From assembly GCA_040880585.1 (NCBI GenBank), contig JBBDID010000048.1, forward strand, positions 1 to 64,000: a stretch of DNA of 64,000 nucleotides. The letters run 5' to 3'. Positions within the stretch are counted from its first letter, which is position 1, and the number at the start of each line of letters is the position of its first letter. The translations under genes and the position numbers were made by a program. Source of the DNA: Paracrocinitomix sp040880585 (GTDB taxonomy: Bacteria > Bacteroidota > Bacteroidia > Flavobacteriales_D > Crocinitomicaceae). The notes under the pieces were generated by a model. It worked only from the letters and a program-made list of their open reading frames with translations, had not been told where the DNA came from and did no database searches. Positions 59,277 through 64,000 of the stretch are shown piece after piece.

Positions 59277-61316
59277 TTACTTTTCAATATTCTCCCGGTC
59301 AAAAGAGATCAAACGATTTAAATCATGATACGCAAAAGAGGTGATAGAAGTTTGCGCTTTTACTTCATTTATCTTTTCTTCCATCTCCATGCGATTATTA
59401 AAGTCTTCTGTTCTGAATGCCAACACGATCTTTTCTTTAGCATTATCGATATAGGGCAATATTTTTCGCTGAATATAAGCCACATCCACATTTTCATAAC
59501 ACATAAAATAAACGTGGTCTGTCAGTTGAAAAATCTGATCGATCACATCTTCCGAATAATGTAGCGGTATGGATACCGTCAATTTAATATCTCGTTCTTT
59601 ACAATATGTACTTGCTTTCCCTAACATTTCAAGATATTGTTTGATCAATCTTTGCTTTTCAGCAGGCCATTCATCAAAGGTATGCGGTTCCACATCAAGA
59701 TGTATGCCTGAAGGTTGGTCTATGTCGTATTTTTTAAATATCTCATCCAGATAAGTGACAATATCCTGCTCGTATATCATTTGATTGTCCCCCACCATAT
59801 ACTCCATTTCTGAAGTTTCTTTTACCATGGCGATAAAGTCATTTTTTTCCTGCACCAATGTATCTTTAGCCGAAACTGCTAAAATTACTTTATCAAACTC
59901 ATTATAAATCACATATTCAACGAGAAAATCCGAAGAAAAATGGTTAAATGTCTTTGACCAAACGTAAACACTACGGCTTTTATCATCTATGTATTCATTG
60001 ATTTCTTGTGTGGTTTGGTATTTTATTACATCCCGAATTGACGAATGTGGAATTTTAGAATGAATTTTAAGTGCTTTAAGGTACATGTTTTGAAGGAGAT
60101 CCACCAATTCAATATCAATCTGCAACAAATCATCATAAATGGCTAATCCCTGAAGTGGGTTTGTATTTGCATCTTTCAATCTCACCTTCACCTTCTCAAT
60201 GCGTAAACGCTCCATAAATAGTTTGCGTTTTTGGTAAAAACCAATAAATTGTTTTAGCTTATAACGGAACTCATAAGCGGTACTGAGTATCTCCTCATGT
60301 AAATTAGTCCGGTCTTGTATTAATCGGCGATTGTCGTATTTATACCGTTCATTTTCCACTTCATTTTTTAACTTATTATTAAAAGGAATGGGGATATTAA
60401 ATGTAACGCCTGCCGAACCAAAAGCGCGGTTATTGTCTCCAATCAAATCATAATAATTATAACGCGCATAAGCTTTCAATGATATTTCGTGATACCAACT
60501 GTAGTAATCCGTATATACCCGGCTGGATAAAATACTGTCTGTCTGCTGTCCCAGGCGTTTAAAAATTAAATCATAATCCAAATCAATTAAGGGTAGATTA
60601 TCTTGCTGAAAAACCAATTCTTCTGAATCCGGATTTAAATATTCATTGTAACTCTGGTAAACGTTGATCAGACTCTGTACTTCTGCTAAACGCGTTTCCA
60701 TTTTAATAATCTCTTCTTTTTTCAATCTTTTCAGATGAACTAACTGAGTAACCGTTGTATATTGTTTTTCTAAGCGTGCTTTTCGTTCATAGAGTAATTT
60801 GATTTTTACAACATTAAAGGTATAAATGGTATGATCAAACCGCTTGAGATAATTGTAACTTTCAGTAGCGGCATCCTGATTCATTTCTTCACGAAGAATT
60901 CTGTCTTCGTATATTCTCGCCTTTACTTTATTTTCAAAGTAACCGTTATTCAGAATATTCCACTCTGCCCCCAGATTAAACTTTCTATTGTACACCAGAT
61001 TATCTTCCAGATCTCCAATGGTAGGATTGATATTTTCAAGAAATCCACCGGTTACGGCAATTCCATAATCTCTTTTAACCAATTCAAGTTGTTTCTCTAA
61101 AAAAAGTGAGCGGGAGGCATTGCCATCCTGACGCACCATTTTTGAGATGGCTTCAATGACGTACAAACTAGTATCCTTAAACTCAATGGGAGAGTAGGCC
61201 GTTTGATCAAACAGACTTTCCAGCATTTTTACTTTTTCAAAAAATACCGAGTCCTGCTGTGCTTTTGCACGGCATGACCAACACAATATAATAATGATTA
61301 ATACTCTATTTATCAC
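59277..61316 (-). CDS. TolC-like outer-membrane channel fused to a glycosidase-like barrel domain
   Basis: The product is 679 residues with a signal peptide (about 1-20). Residues about 25-430 have the long coiled-coil helices and strand pairs of the outer membrane factor family, for example NLGAEWNILNNGYFENKVKA and AGVTFNIPIPFNNKL. Residues about 445-679 are extra. They contain strand/helix repeats like a TIM barrel with GIHLDVEPHTFDEWP (Asp541, Glu543), KLTVSIPL and HVYFMCYE, a layout seen in GH18-type and related glycosidases. TolC proteins have both termini in the periplasm, so this domain would sit at the channel's periplasmic side. It leads the operon. Confidence 0.75.
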   Translation of the reverse strand: MINRVLIIIILCWSCRAKAQQDSVFFEKVKMLESLFDQTAYSPIEFKDTSLYVIEAISKMVRQDGNASRSLFLEKQLELVKRDYGIAVTGGFLENINPTIGDLEDNLVYNRKFNLGAEWNILNNGYFENKVKARIYEDRILREEMNQDAATESYNYLKRFDHTIYTFNVVKIKLLYERKARLEKQYTTVTQLVHLKRLKKEEIIKMETRLAEVQSLINVYQSYNEYLNPDSEELVFQQDNLPLIDLDYDLIFKRLGQQTDSILSSRVYTDYYSWYHEISLKAYARYNYYDLIGDNNRAFGSAGVTFNIPIPFNNKLKNEVENERYKYDNRRLIQDRTNLHEEILSTAYEFRYKLKQFIGFYQKRKLFMERLRIEKVKVRLKDANTNPLQGLAIYDDLLQIDIELVDLLQNMYLKALKIHSKIPHSSIRDVIKYQTTQEINEYIDDKSRSVYVWSKTFNHFSSDFLVEYVIYNEFDKVILAVSAKDTLVQEKNDFIAMVKETSEMEYMVGDNQMIYEQDIVTYLDEIFKKYDIDQPSGIHLDVEPHTFDEWPAEKQRLIKQYLEMLGKASTYCKERDIKLTVSIPLHYSEDVIDQIFQLTDHVYFMCYENVDVAYIQRKILPYIDNAKEKIVLAFRTEDFNNRMEMEEKINEVKAQTSITSFAYHDLNRLISFDRENIEK

Positions 61317-61383
61317 TTTTTTACCTCTCGGAATTTAAAACATAAGTTGAAGCTTATTTTGTAATCTAGTTTAAACGAATTCT

Positions 61384-62358
61384 TTAAGAGATAGTTACAT
61401 CAACGGAAAGAGCGCATTTAAAGTGACCCTCCGGACAAGCTTTTTTTCCATGTAATCCGCATGGACGACAGGGTAATTCTTCGGTAGTTTCTTTTATCTG
61501 TTGTTCATCAGATAAAGGACCAAAACCAAAATCAGGAATGGTTGAACAAAAATAGGCGGTAATCGGTGCATTGACTGCTGATGCCATGTGTAAAGGAGCC
61601 GAATCATTTGCATGCGTCATTTCAGCCAAACTGATCAAAGCCACAGATTCTAATAAAGACAGTTCCCCGGCCAGGTTAACAATATCGTTATCCGGGCAAG
61701 AAAAAAGTATCTCCTGCAGGTACATTTCATCATTTTTACCGCCAATCAAAACTATTCTATGTGCATTCGAATATTGTTTTATCACTGTTATCCACTTTTC
61801 TTTAGGTAATTGTTTTGTAAACCAAACAGAGGCGGGTGCCATTACAATCAATTTTTTTTCACCTGCTATTTCACGGGCTTTGTCCAAATCTGTTTTATAA
61901 GGATACAATACGGGCTTTTCCAGGTCAAAATCCCCCAGTTCTTTAAGCAATGCATGGTTTCTCTCGATCTCATGCACTCCTTTTTCCATCTTGTGCCTGA
62001 CCTTATGTTTATAAGAAAACGAAAAAGGATTTTGTTTGAATCCCACTTTAACTACTGCCTTTGCCCGCCAGCTAAAATATCCGGATGAGGCAAAACGCTG
62101 AAGATTTAACAAGGCATCATATTTGTTTTTACGAATTGCTTTTACCGTTTGAAACAAGTTCTTATACTTTCTGTTGTTTTTATCCCACACAAATAATTCA
62201 TTAATGTGCGGATGTCCGTCCAGGAGTCCTTCATTTCCTTTTCTCAAAAGAAAATCAATTTTCAGGCTTGCATCCTTTCTAATCAAAGATTCTATCAATG
62301 AAGTAGCCAATATCACATCTCCGATATATGCTGTTTGTATGATGAGTATGTGTTTCAA
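61384..62358 (-). CDS. Family 9 glycosyltransferase (heptosyltransferase-like)
   Basis: The product is 324 residues with a GT-B fold. The start ILIIQTAYIGDVILATSLIESL is the ADP-heptose:LPS heptosyltransferase motif (WaaF/WaaC). The donor-binding part has IVMAPASVWFTKQLPKEKW and HANDSAPLHMASAVNAP. It would add a sugar to the lipopolysaccharide core. The start is a TTG at 62358 that overlaps the thioesterase stop by 3 bases, so translation is probably coupled. A cysteine-rich tail (CRPCGLHGKKACPEGHFKC) is common in this family. Confidence 0.9.
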   Translation of the reverse strand: MKHILIIQTAYIGDVILATSLIESLIRKDASLKIDFLLRKGNEGLLDGHPHINELFVWDKNNRKYKNLFQTVKAIRKNKYDALLNLQRFASSGYFSWRAKAVVKVGFKQNPFSFSYKHKVRHKMEKGVHEIERNHALLKELGDFDLEKPVLYPYKTDLDKAREIAGEKKLIVMAPASVWFTKQLPKEKWITVIKQYSNAHRIVLIGGKNDEMYLQEILFSCPDNDIVNLAGELSLLESVALISLAEMTHANDSAPLHMASAVNAPITAYFCSTIPDFGFGPLSDEQQIKETTEELPCRPCGLHGKKACPEGHFKCALSVDVTIS

Positions 62359-62753
62359 CTTTCGGATAAATGTGCGTATTTGTTTCGTATTGCCTCGTCA
62401 AGGGGAATTGCATTGCCTTGCTCATCAATTCTTACAAAGATAAAAAAGGTAGAACAGACTAATTTCTCTTCTCCGGTATAAAAATTATTGCTTCTGGCCT
62501 CAATATAAATGGTCATAGAAGATCGTCCTACTTTCTTTACTTCACCGTAAATATTCACCTGATTCCCCACCTTTACCGGTCGTTCAAAGTTGGTTTCATC
62601 AATTTTCACCGTCACCATATTGGGATTTTTACATAAACTGCAAGCCCAGGTAGCTGCTGTCTCGTCCAGCCAAGATAACATGATTCCTCCAAATAAATTG
62701 CCATGCACCCCAATGTCCCTTGCCATACATAATTTTAACGCTAATTTTTCCAT
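62355..62753 (-). CDS. Hot-dog-fold acyl-CoA thioesterase (YciA-like)
   Basis: The product is 132 residues from the ATG at 62753, which begins 1 base after the stop of the upstream GT4 gene. A longer frame exists but runs into that gene. The sequence ALKLCMARDIGVHGNLFGGIMLSWLDETAATWA is the YciA/BFIT-type hot-dog signature with the catalytic Asp in WLDE. It hydrolyses acyl-CoA esters in the cytoplasm. The glycosyltransferase neighbours give no clue to substrate. Confidence 0.85.
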   Translation of the reverse strand: MEKLALKLCMARDIGVHGNLFGGIMLSWLDETAATWACSLCKNPNMVTVKIDETNFERPVKVGNQVNIYGEVKKVGRSSMTIYIEARSNNFYTGEEKLVCSTFFIFVRIDEQGNAIPLDEAIRNKYAHLSES

Positions 62754-62754
62754 C

Positions 62755-63801
62755 TTATTTTTTAATTGACAGTATATTATTTGCCCAATCTTCAGGGGTG
62801 AAAGAGGTTCCGATCGCATGGCTTTTTTGCCCCATTTCCACCAGCTCTTTATCCGACATATACATGATTCGACGCATGGCTGTTTTGATCGCCTCAACAC
62901 TTCCCGCTTCAAATTCAAACCCATTCTCCTTCAAATAAGACCATTTGGCACCAATTTCTTTACTGAGGATCATAGGGAATCCTGAAACGGCAAACTCTTG
63001 TACCGTCACTCCCCATGGCTCAAATTTACTGGGCAAAATATAGACGCCGGTTGCTGCAACAAACTGCTCCATATCCGTAGGTTGAACAAATCCGATATGC
63101 TTGATTTTCTCATATTCTACCCTGTTATCCCATTCATCTCCGGTTCCCAAACACCACAATTCCCAATCATTTGGCTCTTCTTTTTGCAAATCGATAAATG
63201 CCTTCCACATCTCAAATATCCCCTTGTGCTCAACATAGCGGCCTACAAATAAGAAACGTTTGGGGAAACCGTCCTTTTTCTTTGGAAAAGTGCGTACATA
63301 TTGCTTTTCAAATAAAGGTACATCTGCACAATAAAAATTCATAAGAAGCTGCTCTCCTTTATATCCCAATTTTTCAGCAAAAATCTTTTGTGGTTCACCG
63401 GGAACCCAGGCATGTGTGAATATGCGTTGTAAATAAAAAGGAGAAGCAGATGCGGCAATTTTCTGTTTCACTGATCCTGTCCAGTGATTATCCAATGAAA
63501 TGACTACCGGTATGGATTTTCGAAAAGTTCGCGAAGCTTTTACATACCCCTTGTCCATCCATCCGCTACAAACCAAAATATCAGGCGCAAATTCATGTAA
63601 GTTTTTTTCCAGTTCTTTTTGGTTGTATTTGCTCCTGTCAAGAATCGTAAGCCCTTCATATTCTTTCAGGTCAAAAGGAGCCTCTTTATTCACCGGCCAA
63701 CGAAAAATCAATACCTCTGCCTTTTCTGACAAAGCCTGTGCACAAGCTAGAAAGTATCCCGCAACCTCTGTATATAAAAATGCTATTCTTACCTTTGGCA
63801 T
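62755..63801 (-). CDS. Family 4 glycosyltransferase
   Basis: The product is 348 residues with a GT-B fold. The donor side has FLFVGRYVEHKGIFEMWKAF (first conserved lysine) and ELWCLGTGDEWDN, then the EX7E-type motif PSKFEPWGVTVQEFAVSGFPM. The first half starts RIAFLYTEVAGYFLACAQAL. It transfers a nucleotide-activated sugar, probably to a surface glycan. It is first in a unit with the thioesterase and GT9 genes and diverges from rsmE. Confidence 0.9.
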   Translation of the reverse strand: MPKVRIAFLYTEVAGYFLACAQALSEKAEVLIFRWPVNKEAPFDLKEYEGLTILDRSKYNQKELEKNLHEFAPDILVCSGWMDKGYVKASRTFRKSIPVVISLDNHWTGSVKQKIAASASPFYLQRIFTHAWVPGEPQKIFAEKLGYKGEQLLMNFYCADVPLFEKQYVRTFPKKKDGFPKRFLFVGRYVEHKGIFEMWKAFIDLQKEEPNDWELWCLGTGDEWDNRVEYEKIKHIGFVQPTDMEQFVAATGVYILPSKFEPWGVTVQEFAVSGFPMILSKEIGAKWSYLKENGFEFEAGSVEAIKTAMRRIMYMSDKELVEMGQKSHAIGTSFTPEDWANNILSIKK

Positions 63802-63816
63802 AATAATTAATTACCG

Positions 63817-63824
63817 CAAAAATA
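63817..63824 (-). promoter_or_regulatory. Candidate -7 promoter box for the GT4 gene
   Basis: TATTTTTG on the minus strand fits TAnnTTTG, 15 bases before the ATG at 63801. Confidence 0.4.
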
Positions 63825-63836
63825 CATTTTTGAAAG

Positions 63837-64000
63837 ATGTCCAAGGCTAAACACACCTTTTTTTGCCCTGATTTGAATTTTGGAGTACTGAATGAAGAGG
63901 AATCAATTCATGCAATTCGTGTGCTTCGTCTTGGAGAGGGAGACTTTATTCGCCTGCTAAATGGCAAGGGACAGATGATTCTGGCCAAAATCACTATTGC
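63837..64000 (+). CDS. rsmE: 16S rRNA (uracil-1498-N3)-methyltransferase, N-terminal part
   Basis: Only the first 54 residues are in the window. They include HAIRVLRLGEGDFIRLLNGKG, the PUA-like RNA-binding domain of RsmE, in the usual position. RsmE methylates U1498 in the 30S subunit. The catalytic SPOUT domain lies beyond the right edge. Confidence 0.85.
   Translation, partial: MSKAKHTFFCPDLNFGVLNEEESIHAIRVLRLGEGDFIRLLNGKGQMILAKITI

Noticed and set aside
62754..62924. Longer start for the thioesterase
   Set aside because: The extension lies inside the GT4 gene on the same strand in another frame. The ATG at 62753 fits the hot-dog domain.

Overview
The window is chromosomal DNA of a Bacteroidota bacterium, most likely of the Flavobacteriales or a close relative. 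The evidence is low to moderate G+C, two proteins with C-terminal type IX secretion sorting domains, a DUF4834 protein, a carbamoyl-phosphate synthase large subunit that stops before the allosteric domain, an AroG-AroQ fusion, and several promoter -7 boxes of the Bacteroidota form TAnnTTTG. No tRNA, rRNA, CRISPR array or prophage was seen.

Region 1 (1-4500) is accessory. It starts with the end of a REP-associated tyrosine transposase and two copies of its palindrome, followed by unrelated small hypothetical genes separated by repeated leaders of about 80 bp. Region 2 (4500-14900) is ordinary. It holds small envelope genes, an M61 peptidase, an LTA-synthase-like sulfatase, lgt, serC-serA and rpe, with palindromic repeats between genes. 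Region 3 (14900-18800) has two paralogous proteins that join an N-terminal cysteine cluster, an internal hydrophobic segment and a C-terminal sorting domain. They flank a histidine kinase gene broken by a one-base frameshift.

Region 4 (18846-42717) is a surface-glycan locus. On the plus strand lie a WbpM/CapD-type dehydratase, a thioesterase and a YwqK-like repeat protein. On the minus strand sixteen genes run almost without gaps: carB, DUF4834, an FkbM methyltransferase, YfhO, GT2, a DUF115-like protein, pseB, pseC, pseF, a pseG-pseH fusion, pseI, a sialyltransferase-like glycosyltransferase, a DRE-TIM aldolase with a DUF115-like tail, kdsB, a HAD phosphatase, a Wzx flippase and a UDP-sugar epimerase. 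Pseudaminic acid synthesis is complete. The aldolase, kdsB and HAD trio may make and activate a second 2-keto sugar acid.

Region 5 (42893-54385) holds a PyrR-like protein, a VIT1/CCC1 transporter, paaH and paaG (split by a repeat-flanked four-helix-bundle gene), an SDR enzyme, a vWA protein, a GAF/LytS-type kinase, and an aroG/aroQ-aroA pair. Region 6 (54424-55380) is a GIY-YIG nuclease gene between two 170-bp direct repeats that differ at one base.

Region 7 (55403-61316) is the most striking part: a four-gene, translationally coupled operon. It encodes a TolC-like outer-membrane channel fused to a glycosidase-like barrel, an HlyD-type adaptor, a cytoplasmic protein with a pseudo-receiver, zinc ribbons and a degenerate GGDEF-like domain, and a processive GT2 synthase. 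I read it as a synthase-dependent exopolysaccharide machine that uses a TolC/HlyD conduit without an ABC or RND pump. The window ends with GT9, thioesterase and GT4 genes and the start of rsmE.
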